Positions 15,422-25,084 of a stretch of 48,884 nt of DNA are shown in pieces. A model generated the notes under the pieces. It worked only from the letters and a program-made list of their open reading frames with translations. It was not told where the DNA came from and searched no databases. The position numbers and the translations under genes are program-made. Source of the stretch: Desulfobacterales bacterium. GTDB lineage: Bacteria; Desulfobacterota; Desulfobacteria; Desulfobacterales; RPRI01. The stretch lies in assembly GCA_020052975.1 (NCBI GenBank), contig JAGVOC010000181.1, forward strand, positions 1 to 48,884, written 5' to 3'. The stretch's first letter is position 1. The number at the start of each line of letters is the position of its first letter.

Positions 15422-17326
15422 ATGCTTGATTTAATGCGAAAAAATGCCGGCTCCTGGATAATAAAAGGACTTCTGGGCATTATTGTTGTAGTGTTTGTTT
15501 TCTGGGGAGTCGGAAGCTTCCGTGCACAAAGAGGGAACAGGGTCGCTTTAGTAAACGGAGAGGTAATTACCGGCCAGGAATATCAGGAGGCATATAACAA
15601 TCTTGTTGAGCAGGTGCGCGCCAGATTCGGAAAGAGCCTTGATGAAAACATGCTGAAGACTCTTGATTTAAAGAAGAAAGCATTAGATCGTCTGATTGAA
15701 AGGAAGATCGTTATAAAAGAGGCCGAAAAACTGAAGTTCAGAGTCACAAATGAAGAGCTTTCTCAAGCCATAGTAAATATAAAGGCATTTCAGTCAGACG
15801 GTGGTTTTAACAAGAAAGTATATGAAAGGGTTTTAAGCCAGAACCATTCGACCCCCGAAGTATTCGAGGCTTCTGTAAAGGAATCCCTGATGATAGAAAG
15901 GATCATGTCTTTTGTAACAGGAGGAGTAAAGATATCCGAACAGGAAGCCCTGGAGTGGTTCAAGTGGAAAGGGGCCTCGGTAAATGTGGATTATGTTAAT
16001 TTCAATCCTGAGAGATACACGGGTATAAATCCAACAGGTGAAGAGTTAAAGGCCTTCTTCGTCAGGAACAAGGAGGCATATAAAACTGAAGATAAAATTA
16101 AGATCAGTTATCTTATATTTGAGGCCGGTTCTTATGCATCGAAGGCAACAGTTGAGGAGAAGGATATAAACGAGTTTTACGAGACTAATATTGATAAATT
16201 CAAGCGCCCTAAAATGGTTGAGGCAAGGCATATTCTGTTAAAGGTCGACGAGGGTGAAAGCCCTGGGGTAGTTGAAGAAAAAAGGATTAAGGCCGGCAAT
16301 ATACTTAAGATGATAAAAGAGGGCCAGCCATTCGAAGATCTTGCAAAAAAATATTCGGATTGTCCCAGCAAGTCACAGGGAGGGTATCTTGGCGCTTTTC
16401 AAAAGAAGGATATGGTCGAGCCGTTTGCCAGCAGGGCTTTTTCATTAAAACCCGGCGAAATCAGCGAGCCGGTTTTAACCAAGTTCGGATGGCATATTAT
16501 TAAAACTGAAAAAGTGAATGAGGAAAAGGTCTTTTCCCTTCAGGAGACGCGCAGCGCTATTCTGAAAAAGATTTCGGAAGACAAAGCAAAAAACTTTGCA
16601 TATGATGAAGCTGAAGCGGTTTATAAGGATGCCCTGCAAATGAAGGACCTGGCGAAAGCAGCTGAGAAACACGGCCTGATGATAAAAAGCACGGATTTCT
16701 TTTCCAGGAATGAGGCCCCCCAGGTAACCGGCATAGATAACCCCGCCTTGATTGCATCTGAAGCCTTCGAGATGCCCGAGAAGGAGATAAGTGATGTAAA
16801 GGAGTCGGGCAGCGGACACACCATTATTCAGGTTATGGGGAAAATGGCGGCAAAGATACCTGAATTGAAGGATGTTAATGACGCAGTGAAGTCCGATCTT
16901 GTTAAGGAAAAGCAGAATGAAAACGCGAAAAAAGAGGCCGGCGCCCTTCTGACTGCCCTTAAAAATGGAGGGGATATGACAAAGGAAAGTGCCAAATACG
17001 GGCTTTCCATCAGTGAGACCGGGTTTTACAAGCGTAATGAGAATATCCCAAATATCGGACAGGAACCGCAGATTGCCGAGGCAGCTTTTACGCTGTCAAA
17101 AGAGAGACTGTTTCCAGAGAGTACGGTCAAGGGAACAAAAGGCTATTATGTTATGAGGTTTAAGGAAAAGAAGGACCCTCCTGCTGAAGGATTTGATAAG
17201 GAGAAGGAGAACATAAGGAAGGCACTCCTTGAACAGAAAAAGTTAAAAACATTTGACGCCTGGCTGGCCCAGGCAAAAAGCAGGAGCAAGATCGAGGTAG
17301 AAAAAGAATTTCTTGAACCGCAATAG
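15422..17326 (+). CDS. PpiD/SurA-like membrane-anchored peptidyl-prolyl isomerase
   Basis: A 634-residue periplasmic folding factor anchored by one N-terminal membrane helix (about 13-31, after the 'MRKNAGSWIIKGLLG' start typical of PpiD). A SurA-N-like chaperone region occupies about 35-180. A parvulin rotamase domain is at about 260-365 ('MVEARHILLKV' to 'FGWHIIKTEKV'), and a second degenerate parvulin-like region follows toward the C-terminus. It probably assists outer-membrane and exported proteins near the translocon. GAGGAT eight bases before ATG supports the start. Its TAG stop is part of a family-3 hairpin repeat. Confidence 0.88.
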   Translation: MLDLMRKNAGSWIIKGLLGIIVVVFVFWGVGSFRAQRGNRVALVNGEVITGQEYQEAYNNLVEQVRARFGKSLDENMLKTLDLKKKALDRLIERKIVIKEAEKLKFRVTNEELSQAIVNIKAFQSDGGFNKKVYERVLSQNHSTPEVFEASVKESLMIERIMSFVTGGVKISEQEALEWFKWKGASVNVDYVNFNPERYTGINPTGEELKAFFVRNKEAYKTEDKIKISYLIFEAGSYASKATVEEKDINEFYETNIDKFKRPKMVEARHILLKVDEGESPGVVEEKRIKAGNILKMIKEGQPFEDLAKKYSDCPSKSQGGYLGAFQKKDMVEPFASRAFSLKPGEISEPVLTKFGWHIIKTEKVNEEKVFSLQETRSAILKKISEDKAKNFAYDEAEAVYKDALQMKDLAKAAEKHGLMIKSTDFFSRNEAPQVTGIDNPALIASEAFEMPEKEISDVKESGSGHTIIQVMGKMAAKIPELKDVNDAVKSDLVKEKQNENAKKEAGALLTALKNGGDMTKESAKYGLSISETGFYKRNENIPNIGQEPQIAEAAFTLSKERLFPESTVKGTKGYYVMRFKEKKDPPAEGFDKEKENIRKALLEQKKLKTFDAWLAQAKSRSKIEVEKEFLEPQ

Positions 17327-17432
17327 CGAGCGTATTCACCGCTGCTTGCGGCGGGGTTAGCGAGCGAATCAAAAACAGATAAAAAGTCTTTACGGTCGAA
17401 GATTCCCCGTAGCTTGCTGCGGGGAGCTTCAA
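17324..17432. repeat. Family-3 hairpin repeats ('GCGAGCG'-flanked, two hairpins)
   Basis: 'tagcgagcg' occurs twice as a direct repeat around the hairpin 'ccgctgcttgcggcgg', and a second hairpin 'ccccgtagcttgctgcgggg' follows at 17405-17424. Related copies are at 40146, 44879 and 45122. The first repeat contains the stop codon of the PpiD-like gene. It may act as a processing or termination signal or be a mobile REP-like unit. Confidence 0.7.
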
Positions 17433-17478
17433 TAACAGGATCATTGAAGGGGACTTCAGTGTATGGAGAGGCGGCTTG

Positions 17479-17709
17479 ATGAGCAATGACATCGGAAAGG
17501 ACGACACTTATTCTTCAAAAAAATGCCCGGAATGCCTGACATATATCCCTGTTAAAGCCGTAATATGCCCTTCGTGCAAGAGACGGGTAGGCAAAATAAC
17601 GGATACAGGAATGGCCAGGAAAGCCTTCGACTGGAAGGCCTACCTGGGGTTTGTGCTTGCGCTTGCTGCGCTTGTCTTCTATATATGGTGGGCTTTCTTC
17701 AGGAAGTAA
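17479..17709 (+). CDS. Small zinc-ribbon membrane protein
   Basis: 76 residues: a zinc ribbon with two CxxC pairs ('CPECLTYIP', 'CPSCKRRVG') at about 14-36, followed by one C-terminal membrane helix ('YLGFVLALAALVFYIWWAFF'). Topology suggests the ribbon faces the cytoplasm. Start ATG at 17479 with GGAGAGG upstream. It converges on the UvrD-like helicase gene, whose stop is 20 bp away. Function unknown. Confidence 0.75.
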   Translation: MSNDIGKDDTYSSKKCPECLTYIPVKAVICPSCKRRVGKITDTGMARKAFDWKAYLGFVLALAALVFYIWWAFFRK

Positions 17710-17729
17710 TCCGGCTGCAACAAACAGTT

Positions 17730-19703
17730 TTAAAAACGGTATCTATACGAGTCGAGCGAATATTGCCCCAGTATTCCGGTATCTATCGAATCGAGAAAAC
17801 GGGAAGGGCGTTTGAGAACCATTCCTGTGCTTCTGTCATAAACCTCTTTTGGATATGTAAAATAGAGGCTCTTTCTTGCCCTTGTTGCTGCAACGTACAT
17901 GAGCCTGAGCTCTTCTTCAAGCTCTTCGGGGTTGTTAATGGAATGTGATGACGGGAATCTCCCGTCGAGCGTCCATATGACAAATACGGTGTGCCATTCA
18001 AGTCCCTTTGCGGAATGGATGGTTGAAAGAACAAGGCGGTCATCTCCGCCTGAATTGTCGGATAACGAATCGTCAATGCTTGTGTTAGGGGGTTCAAGCG
18101 CCATATCGGTAAGGAACTCCCTCAGGCTGTTATATCTTTCCATGATTGACAGAAGATGCTCAAGGTCTTTGGCTCTTTTGGGGTGGTCGTCGAATTGTTC
18201 TCGTAGTAACGGAAGATAGTAATCAACCACTGCGTCACCCATTTCATAAACGGACATTACTCCCGAATCTATTTTGCCGAAAAGATCTTTAAGCCCCGTC
18301 AGGCTTTCTGATGTTTGTTTTTTGATTTTTGCCGTGAGTAAACCTGTATAGCCCGAGTTTTCACTGGAAATGGCGTCAAATATTTTATCGGCGGTTTGCG
18401 GGCCGATTTTATTCACGAGAAGAAGTATCCTTTGCCAGCTTAACCTGTCCTTAGAGTTAACAAGAACCTTCAGGTGGGCGAGAATATCTTTTATATGTGC
18501 AGATTCGACAAATTTAAAGCCCCCCACTTTTTTGAAAGGAATATTGCTGCGCGCAAGCTCGATCTCAAGGTCAAATGAATGATATCCTGCCCTGAAAAGA
18601 ACGGCTATATCATTTAAGGGAATTTCATACTGATTCAATTCGCGTATCTTTTCAACGATAAACCTTGACTGACAGTTTTCACCGGATGTGCAAACCAAAA
18701 GCGGTTTTACTCCTCCTTTTCTTCTTGTGAAGAGGATTTTGGAATATTTTTCGGTTGCCTTTTCAATAATAATATTTGTCAAATCGAGTATGGGCTGGTC
18801 GCTCCTGTAATTTTCTTCCAGAGTAATAGTCCTTGCTCCAGGGAATAATTCCGGGAATCTCATTATGTTTTTGAAGTTTGCTCCCCTGAAGGCATATATG
18901 CTCTGTGAATCGTCGCCTACAACCATTATATTTTTATTAGTGCTTGCAAGAAGAGTCAATATGTCTGCCTGTATCTGGTTTGTATCCTGATACTCATCAA
19001 CCATTATGTGTTCGTAAGAAGAAGAAATCCTGTGCCGAAGATCGGGGTGCACTTCCATGAGGGCTTTGAAACATACCAGTAAATCATCATAGTCGAGATA
19101 GTAATGTTCGGTTTTCCGTGCCGTATATGCCTTATTTATTGCAATAATGGTATCGATATCATCAGTAAAATGGGGATAATCGTTGTAAATCACATCTTCG
19201 ATCGTTAAAACTTTGTTTACAGCTTTGCTGAAAATAGTTGCAAGAGTGTGCTTTCGGGGAAAAGAAGATTGCAGGGAGGTGTTCAGCATCTCTTTTCTTA
19301 AAAGGCCAATCAGTGCTTCCGAGTCATAACGGTCGATGATATTAAAGCCTGTACCCAAACCTATTTGCCGGGAGTATCTGCGTAGAATGTTGTTGGCAAA
19401 TGAGTGAAAAGTCCCTCCCGAGATGTTTTCACACCGATTGTCAAGGAGGCCGGCCGCTCTTCTGAGCATTTCCTGGGCTGCCTTGCGGGTAAACGTAAGA
19501 AGCAAAATAGAACCGGGAGATATTCCTTCTTCAACAAGACGAGCTACACGGTAGGTCAGGGTTCTTGTTTTTCCGCTTCCAGCTCCTGCAATGACAAGGA
19601 GAGGCCCTTTCGTGTGAATAACTGCTTCAAGCTGGGAAGAGTTTAAATCTTTCTCATATGGAATACGGAATTTCCGCACCTCTGAATTAACTATTTCTTT
19701 CAT
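17730..19703 (-). CDS. UvrD/Rep-family ATP-dependent DNA helicase
   Basis: A 657-residue superfamily 1A, 3'-5' DNA helicase. Motif I 'AGAGSGKTRTLTYR' is near residue 40, 'DEYQDTNQIQ' (motif II) near 235, 'GDDSQSIYAFRGA' (III) near 265, and 'LSTIHSAKGLEWHTVFV' (V) plus 'VAATRARKSLYF' (VI) are in the C-terminal quarter. The length matches Rep/PcrA/UvrD, slightly short of UvrD, and no UvrB-interacting tail is seen. Likely role: unwinding during repair or replication-fork rescue. It is transcribed alone, away from the H1-like gene, which is divergent. Confidence 0.92.
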   Translation of the reverse strand: MKEIVNSEVRKFRIPYEKDLNSSQLEAVIHTKGPLLVIAGAGSGKTRTLTYRVARLVEEGISPGSILLLTFTRKAAQEMLRRAAGLLDNRCENISGGTFHSFANNILRRYSRQIGLGTGFNIIDRYDSEALIGLLRKEMLNTSLQSSFPRKHTLATIFSKAVNKVLTIEDVIYNDYPHFTDDIDTIIAINKAYTARKTEHYYLDYDDLLVCFKALMEVHPDLRHRISSSYEHIMVDEYQDTNQIQADILTLLASTNKNIMVVGDDSQSIYAFRGANFKNIMRFPELFPGARTITLEENYRSDQPILDLTNIIIEKATEKYSKILFTRRKGGVKPLLVCTSGENCQSRFIVEKIRELNQYEIPLNDIAVLFRAGYHSFDLEIELARSNIPFKKVGGFKFVESAHIKDILAHLKVLVNSKDRLSWQRILLLVNKIGPQTADKIFDAISSENSGYTGLLTAKIKKQTSESLTGLKDLFGKIDSGVMSVYEMGDAVVDYYLPLLREQFDDHPKRAKDLEHLLSIMERYNSLREFLTDMALEPPNTSIDDSLSDNSGGDDRLVLSTIHSAKGLEWHTVFVIWTLDGRFPSSHSINNPEELEEELRLMYVAATRARKSLYFTYPKEVYDRSTGMVLKRPSRFLDSIDTGILGQYSLDSYRYRF

Positions 19704-19860
19704 TATATAAACAGGCTGCCTTATATATTCAAATAAGTTGCAAACCGGCTTCCACCGGGTAATGAGGAATCATCTGTCACAGGTAAGGAAGAATCTGCCG
19801 GATGCGGATATCTTTCACAAGAAGAAATCTTTGTCAATATTAGTTCTTATATCACAGAAT

Positions 19861-19887
19861 TTGTTGACTTTTATTAAAGCATATAAT
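19861..19887 (+). promoter_or_regulatory. Possible promoter for the H1-like gene
   Basis: TATAAT at 19882-19887 with TTGTTG at 19861-19866 (15-bp spacer). The spacing is short of the usual 17, so this is only a candidate. Confidence 0.35.
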
Positions 19888-19953
19888 AAAAAGAGAATAC
19901 AACATGGGAATAGTTGTCGACAATAGCTTGTAAACCAACAAAGGAGAGGAAAG

Positions 19954-20349
19954 ATGAAGAAAGTAAAAAAACAGACAAAACCGGTTTCCAAATCAGTCGC
20001 AGCCCCTGCCAAACGTGCAGACAGCTCAAAGAAGAAGAGCAGCGGAGCAGCCAAAAATGTAAAAGCCAAAACAGTTAAGGTCGCAAATAAAAAAGTATCA
20101 AAAGTCGTAAAAGCAGCAAAGCCAAAAGTTGTAAAGGCCAAAGTTGCTGCAAAAAAACCTGCTGCAGTTCAGGGCACGGTTTTGAGTTCCGTATTGAGCA
20201 CTGTCAAGAGAAGCAAAAACGGTGTAGCAATTGCAAAGATCAAAGAGAAAACCGGTCTGAGCCCCAGGCAGCTCAGCAATGCGCTTTACAAGCTTTCAAA
20301 GAGCGGCAAGATTGCATCAAAAGAGCGCGGGGTTTACATAGCAAAATAA
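19954..20349 (+). CDS. Histone H1-like Lys/Ala-rich protein with C-terminal winged-helix domain
   Basis: 131 residues. The first 75 are a low-complexity, strongly basic tail of Lys, Ala, Val and Ser with repeats such as 'KVVKAKVAAKKPA', like bacterial H1-type proteins. The last 55 ('VLSSVLSTVKRSKNGVAIAK' onward, then 'TGLSPRQLSNALYKLSKSGKI') look like a small winged helix that would bind DNA. A strong ribosome site (AGGAGAGG) precedes the ATG, which fits high expression. It is probably a nucleoid-associated protein; its targets cannot be told from sequence. It is monocistronic, with a terminator at 20519. Confidence 0.75.
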   Translation: MKKVKKQTKPVSKSVAAPAKRADSSKKKSSGAAKNVKAKTVKVANKKVSKVVKAAKPKVVKAKVAAKKPAAVQGTVLSSVLSTVKRSKNGVAIAKIKEKTGLSPRQLSNALYKLSKSGKIASKERGVYIAK

Positions 20350-20671
20350 CCGGATTGGTTTTTTACTCTCCTGCATCTTTAAAGGTGTTTCCGCCATGGC
20401 GGAAAGGCTGTTTGTGTACTTTTTTATAAAGACAAGAGTAACAGGCCGTGTTCTTTTCTTGTGTTCTGTTTTCATAATGCGCAGTGTTTGAGGTCCTGTT
20501 TCTGCGTAAAGCTGTTGAAGAGCCTTTCTCTGTTGCCGGCATGAGGAAGGCTCTGTTTGTTTTTTAAACATCTCGCCTCAAAATCGCCTATAAATATCCA
20601 TTCACAATGGCTCTCGATCAGATGTTAAGCAAAGGTTTCTTATTACGAGTCTAACAAATATCAAGGTATTT
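20350..20671. other. Intergenic region between H1-like gene and M16 peptidase
   Basis: Contains a short palindrome 'tttccgccatggcggaaa' (20388-20405) and the terminator at 20519-20565. I see no gene. Confidence 0.6.
20519..20565 (+). terminator. Strong intrinsic terminator
   Basis: AGAGCCTT-T-CTC, a 12-base loop, GAG-G-AAGGCTCT, then GTTTGTTTTTT. It is a 12-bp stem with one wobble. It probably ends the H1-like transcript, giving a 3' untranslated region of about 170 nt. Confidence 0.8.
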
Positions 20672-23587
20672 ATGATGTCAAAACATATGAAATCATTATA
20701 CGCAAAAGTTCCGGTATGGACTTTAATAGCCTGCTTTTTTTTATTTTGCCCTGATTTATCGGGGCAAAGCCATGATGGATATTTTCATATCAATAGTGCA
20801 TTCGCTGAGAATATGGTTCCGCTGTGGCCCCACGAAGGGAGTGATCTTAAACCTGATCCGGCTGTTATTTTCGGGCGGCTGCCTAACGGTTTCAGGTATG
20901 TTCTTATGGAGAACCATGAGCCTAAAGACAGGGTAAATATCAGCCTTAATGTTCAGGCAGGATCGATGTTTGAAGAAAACGGACAGGAAGGCCTGGCACA
21001 CTATCTTGAGCATATGCTCTTTTGCGGCTCAACCCATTTCAAGCCCGGAGAACTCGTAAAATATTTCCAGGATCTGGGCATCCAGTTCGGGCCTGATGCA
21101 AATGCACATACGGGATTTTATGAAACAGTTTATGATATCCTCCTTCCCGACGGACGAAAAGAGAGCCTTGAAAAAGGATTTCTTATTGTGGAAGACTTTG
21201 CAGGAGGAGCTCTTTTATTTGATTCAGAAGTCGACAGAGAAAAACGGGTAATACAGGCAGAAAAAAGATCAAGAGATTCAGCATCCTACCGGACCTTTGT
21301 TACGACCATGAAATTTAAGTTTCCTGATTCAAAAATATCCAAAAGATTTCCCATAGGCGTTGAAGAAGTGCTTGAATCCATGACACCGGTGCAACTGAAG
21401 GATTTCTATGAAACCTGGTACCGTCCCAAAAATATTATTCTTGTCATGGTCGGAGATTTTGACTCCAAGACGGCAGCATCCCTTATAGAAAAGAGATTTT
21501 CCGGATTTTCTCCGAAGGCCAGGATAAAACCGTACCCATCATTCGGGGATATTAAACATGAAGGAGTCAAGGCTTTTTACCATTATGAAAAAGAAGCGGG
21601 GAATACCTCTGTAAGTATTGAGTCAGTTGAAAAGACCGGAATAGAGACCGAGACCTCTGAATTGCTCAGGAATCGTTTTATTGCTGAAATTGCCGACAGG
21701 ATTGTCCAGAACAGGCTTGATGCCATGGTAAGAAAAAAAAAGGCTCCTTTTACTTCGGCATCAATTGGTTCCGGTTATTCCCTGCGCCGCATCAGGTATT
21801 CCGATATTTCGGCTGAATGCAGCCCTCAAAAGTGGGAAGAATCCCTGTGGATTATTGATCAGACACTGAGACAAGCCCTGGCGTTCGGTTTTACACAGCC
21901 GGAATATGAAAGGGTAAAAAAGAACATTACGGCAATGCTCGATAACGCGGTCAAGCAGGCGTCCACACGTGACAGCCGGATTCTGGCCAATGAAATGATA
22001 TGGCATTTAAACAGTAATAAAGTATTCCAGTCCCCTTTGCAGGAAAAAGAATTCTATTTATCTGTCTTAAAATCAATTGATATAAAAAACCTCCACGATT
22101 CATTCATAGATACATGGAAATCTTCTCACAGGCTTGTAATTATCACAGGCAATGCTGTGATTAATGGAGATGCCCTGCCGGAAGAGCTGATAACGGCAGC
22201 ATATATGGAAAGCGGCCAAAAAGCAGTATCAAAACCTTTTGAATACAAGCCGTCGGTTTTTCCTTATCTTCCTGAGCCGGGCGGGAAGGGCATAATTAAA
22301 GAGAGAAAGGAGATCTCTGATCTTGGAATTGTTCAGATTGATTTTGAAAACAGAGTACGCCTTAATCTGAAAAAAACCGATTTTGAAGCAAATGAAATCC
22401 GGGCCAATCTCTCTTTCGGGTATGGAAGATCAGGGGAGCCCGATGATCTTGAGGGTATTTCAGAACTTTCGGAAGCGGTTATAAATGAAAGCGGGCTTGG
22501 TGAGCTGGACAAGGATGAAATCGAAAAGGCGCTTGCAGGGAAAAGCACCAGCGTTGATTTCTCTGCGGATGACGGGCGATTTGTCTTTAGGGGTAGAACG
22601 GTATCGGATGAAGTCGGCCTCCTTTTCCAGCTTCTGTATGCCTATCTTGTTGATCCGGGATACAGGGAAGAATCTTATTTGCTTTCCCTGGAGCGGTTTG
22701 ATCAGAAATACATGGAGCTTTCACGTTCAATAGACGGAGCCATGACGCTTTCGGGCGAACGCTTTCTTGCCGGAGGAGACTACCGTTTCGGTTTTCCATC
22801 TCCCAAAAAGCTGAAGATGTTATCACTTGATCATGTCAGGTCATGGATTGATCCGCAAATAAAGAATGATCCGGTTGAGATTTCAGTGGTTGGTGATTTT
22901 GAAGAAGGGAAAGTGATTGAACTTGCATCTTTATACTTCGGAAGCCTTCCTGAAAGATCCAAAGGATCCATGCTCAAAATTGCCGGGATTCCGGTTTTTC
23001 CTTCAGCAAAGTCTCATAAAATCGATGTTGAAACCGAGGATCCAAAAAGCATTATTCTTGTGGCATATCCGACTGAAGATGTATGGAATATAAGCAGAAC
23101 ACGGCGCTTTAATGTGCTGGGGGAGGTAGTTTCCGAAAAGATACGTGAAGAGATAAGGGAAAGCATGGGAGCTGCTTACTCATATTCGGCTCACAACAAT
23201 CCGAGTCGTGCATATCCCGGATATGGAGTCTTTTACACAGAAGCTGTAGTAAATCCAAAAGAATCTCCTGCGGTGGAAAAGAGGATTAAAAATATAGTTT
23301 CAGATGTCGTAAGAAACGGAATTACCGACAGTGAACTGAAAAGAGCGCTCGACCCTGTTCTGACAACTGTGAAGGATATGCTGCGGAAAAACAATTACTG
23401 GCTTAAGAATGTTTTAACCGAATCGGTTCGGTATCCGCAGCAGATTGAATGGTGCAGAACCATAAAAAAGGATTATGAATCAATAACCGCGGGTGAACTT
23501 ACCGAGCTTGCAAGAAAATACCTTAATAACACAAAGGCTGCATCTATTATTATAAAGCCGGCAAAACTATCTGAAAAGAAACCATAA
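20672..23587 (+). CDS. M16 (pitrilysin/insulinase) family zinc metallopeptidase
   Basis: A 971-residue exported protease. An N-terminal signal/anchor helix (about 14-30) precedes the catalytic M16 domain with the inverted zinc motif HYLEH at residues 110-114 and a downstream glutamate in 'EVDREKRVIQAEKRS'. Three further M16-like domains follow, including inactive C-terminal lobes ('RESMGAAYSYSA' and 'YPGYGVFYTEAV', typical of the substrate-groove domain). Full-length, two-half architecture means it can act as a monomeric clamshell peptidase on oligopeptides in the periplasm. Start: tandem ATG at 20672/20675 behind AAGG. It is separated by 115 bp from resB, so it may be cotranscribed. Confidence 0.9.
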   Translation: MMSKHMKSLYAKVPVWTLIACFFLFCPDLSGQSHDGYFHINSAFAENMVPLWPHEGSDLKPDPAVIFGRLPNGFRYVLMENHEPKDRVNISLNVQAGSMFEENGQEGLAHYLEHMLFCGSTHFKPGELVKYFQDLGIQFGPDANAHTGFYETVYDILLPDGRKESLEKGFLIVEDFAGGALLFDSEVDREKRVIQAEKRSRDSASYRTFVTTMKFKFPDSKISKRFPIGVEEVLESMTPVQLKDFYETWYRPKNIILVMVGDFDSKTAASLIEKRFSGFSPKARIKPYPSFGDIKHEGVKAFYHYEKEAGNTSVSIESVEKTGIETETSELLRNRFIAEIADRIVQNRLDAMVRKKKAPFTSASIGSGYSLRRIRYSDISAECSPQKWEESLWIIDQTLRQALAFGFTQPEYERVKKNITAMLDNAVKQASTRDSRILANEMIWHLNSNKVFQSPLQEKEFYLSVLKSIDIKNLHDSFIDTWKSSHRLVIITGNAVINGDALPEELITAAYMESGQKAVSKPFEYKPSVFPYLPEPGGKGIIKERKEISDLGIVQIDFENRVRLNLKKTDFEANEIRANLSFGYGRSGEPDDLEGISELSEAVINESGLGELDKDEIEKALAGKSTSVDFSADDGRFVFRGRTVSDEVGLLFQLLYAYLVDPGYREESYLLSLERFDQKYMELSRSIDGAMTLSGERFLAGGDYRFGFPSPKKLKMLSLDHVRSWIDPQIKNDPVEISVVGDFEEGKVIELASLYFGSLPERSKGSMLKIAGIPVFPSAKSHKIDVETEDPKSIILVAYPTEDVWNISRTRRFNVLGEVVSEKIREEIRESMGAAYSYSAHNNPSRAYPGYGVFYTEAVVNPKESPAVEKRIKNIVSDVVRNGITDSELKRALDPVLTTVKDMLRKNNYWLKNVLTESVRYPQQIEWCRTIKKDYESITAGELTELARKYLNNTKAASIIIKPAKLSEKKP

Positions 23588-23701
23588 TGGTAGCTCCGCA
23601 AAAAACTCCGTTTTCTCAAGCCGTTATTTTATTTATTGCCCCGGTTTTTATTGTCTGCTAATAACGCAACTCATGATAAAACCTGAAAGGATCATAATAT
23701 A

Positions 23702-25084
23702 ATGAAAAAAAACGAGGTTTCCAGCAATCCCGTTAACGGATTATGGAAATTTTTTGCATCTGTAAAATTAACGGTCATGTTATTTCTCTCTCTGGCAGTT
23801 ACTTCTGTCATCGGTACTGTTATTCCGCAGAATGATAATCCGGCTGCATATATCCACGAATATGGGGAATTTCTTTACAGGATGTTCAGTCTTCTCAATA
23901 TCTTCGATATGTACCATTCATGGTGGTTCCAGTTTCTGATATTTTTTCTGACCATAAATATCGTTGTATGTTCAATCGAACGCCTTTCTTCAACATGGAA
24001 GACAGTTTTTACGAAAAACCCTTCTTTCGACATTGTGAGGTTCAGGAACTCGTTCAGGGATGAGTTTCCTGATAATCATGCACCAAAAGAGCTTAAATCA
24101 GTTTTCCTGCCTGTTGTCTCAAGATCCTTCAGATACACTAAAATTGAAGAAACAGAGAAAGGATTTGTTATTTTTGCTGAAAAAGGGCGCTGGACCCGGC
24201 TTGGCGTTTATGCCGTGCATCTTAGCGTGATATTGCTTCTCCTCGGTGGGTTAATAGGCTCCTTTTTCGGATTCGACGGCTCTGTAAATATTCCTGAAGG
24301 AGAAGGCGTAAAGAGCGTTATATTGAGGAATACAGGCAAAGAACAGCCTCTTGATTTTGAGATAAAATGCGTTGATTTCAGCGTAAGTTTCTATGAGTCG
24401 GGAGCACCAAAGGAATATCTTTCAAAACTTGTTATTCTCGAGAAAGGAAAACCGGTTATAACAAAAGATATTATCGTTAATGATCCTCTCAGGTACAGGG
24501 GGATCAACATTTTTCAGTCAAGTTACGGAACCGTAAGACCTGAAAAAGTGGAGCTGAATTTTACAAACCGTGAAACCGGAATGATATACAGAAAAAATGC
24601 AGCAATAGGCGAAGAGATAGATATCCCGGAAGCGCGGGGAAAATTCGTTATCAGGGAATACACGAGTTCATTTAATTTCAGGGGACATAATCTTGGTGAG
24701 GCGTTTCTGGGGATTTTGACCCCGCCGAATGGGGACCCTGCTGAACTGGTTTTACCACTTAATTATCCTTCTTTCGATAAAATGAGAAAAGATGATCTGA
24801 TCATTTCTGTTGAAAGCTCCGAACAGAGGTATTACACGGGACTGCAGGTGACAAAAGACCCGGGAGTTCCTGTGGTTTATACCGGATTTATATTAATGAT
24901 TTTAGGATGTTTTGTTGCTTTTTTCATGTCTCACCAGAGGCTTTGTGTTGAAGTTGTGAAAAAGGGGGGAAAAAGCAGGGTTATGGTTGCCGGAATTACC
25001 AATAAGAATAAAATGGGGATGCAGGCGAGGACACAAAGAATGTCAAAGCTTTTGTCTGAAAAAGCAGGTATATTAAAAGGATGA
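23702..25084 (+). CDS. resB: Cytochrome c biogenesis protein ResB (System II)
   Basis: A 460-residue membrane protein. Hydrophobic segments at about 20-40, 75-95 and 160-180 and a fourth near 400-420 frame a large periplasmic domain, the normal ResB/Ccs1 layout. The N-terminus has 'FFASVKLTVMLFLSLA' and 'GTVIPQN', both conserved. With CcsB it delivers haem across the membrane and attaches it to CxxCH motifs of exported cytochromes, such as QrcA encoded nearby. It overlaps ccsB by 4 bp (ATGA), indicating coupling. Confidence 0.93.
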   Translation: MKKNEVSSNPVNGLWKFFASVKLTVMLFLSLAVTSVIGTVIPQNDNPAAYIHEYGEFLYRMFSLLNIFDMYHSWWFQFLIFFLTINIVVCSIERLSSTWKTVFTKNPSFDIVRFRNSFRDEFPDNHAPKELKSVFLPVVSRSFRYTKIEETEKGFVIFAEKGRWTRLGVYAVHLSVILLLLGGLIGSFFGFDGSVNIPEGEGVKSVILRNTGKEQPLDFEIKCVDFSVSFYESGAPKEYLSKLVILEKGKPVITKDIIVNDPLRYRGINIFQSSYGTVRPEKVELNFTNRETGMIYRKNAAIGEEIDIPEARGKFVIREYTSSFNFRGHNLGEAFLGILTPPNGDPAELVLPLNYPSFDKMRKDDLIISVESSEQRYYTGLQVTKDPGVPVVYTGFILMILGCFVAFFMSHQRLCVEVVKKGGKSRVMVAGITNKNKMGMQARTQRMSKLLSEKAGILKG

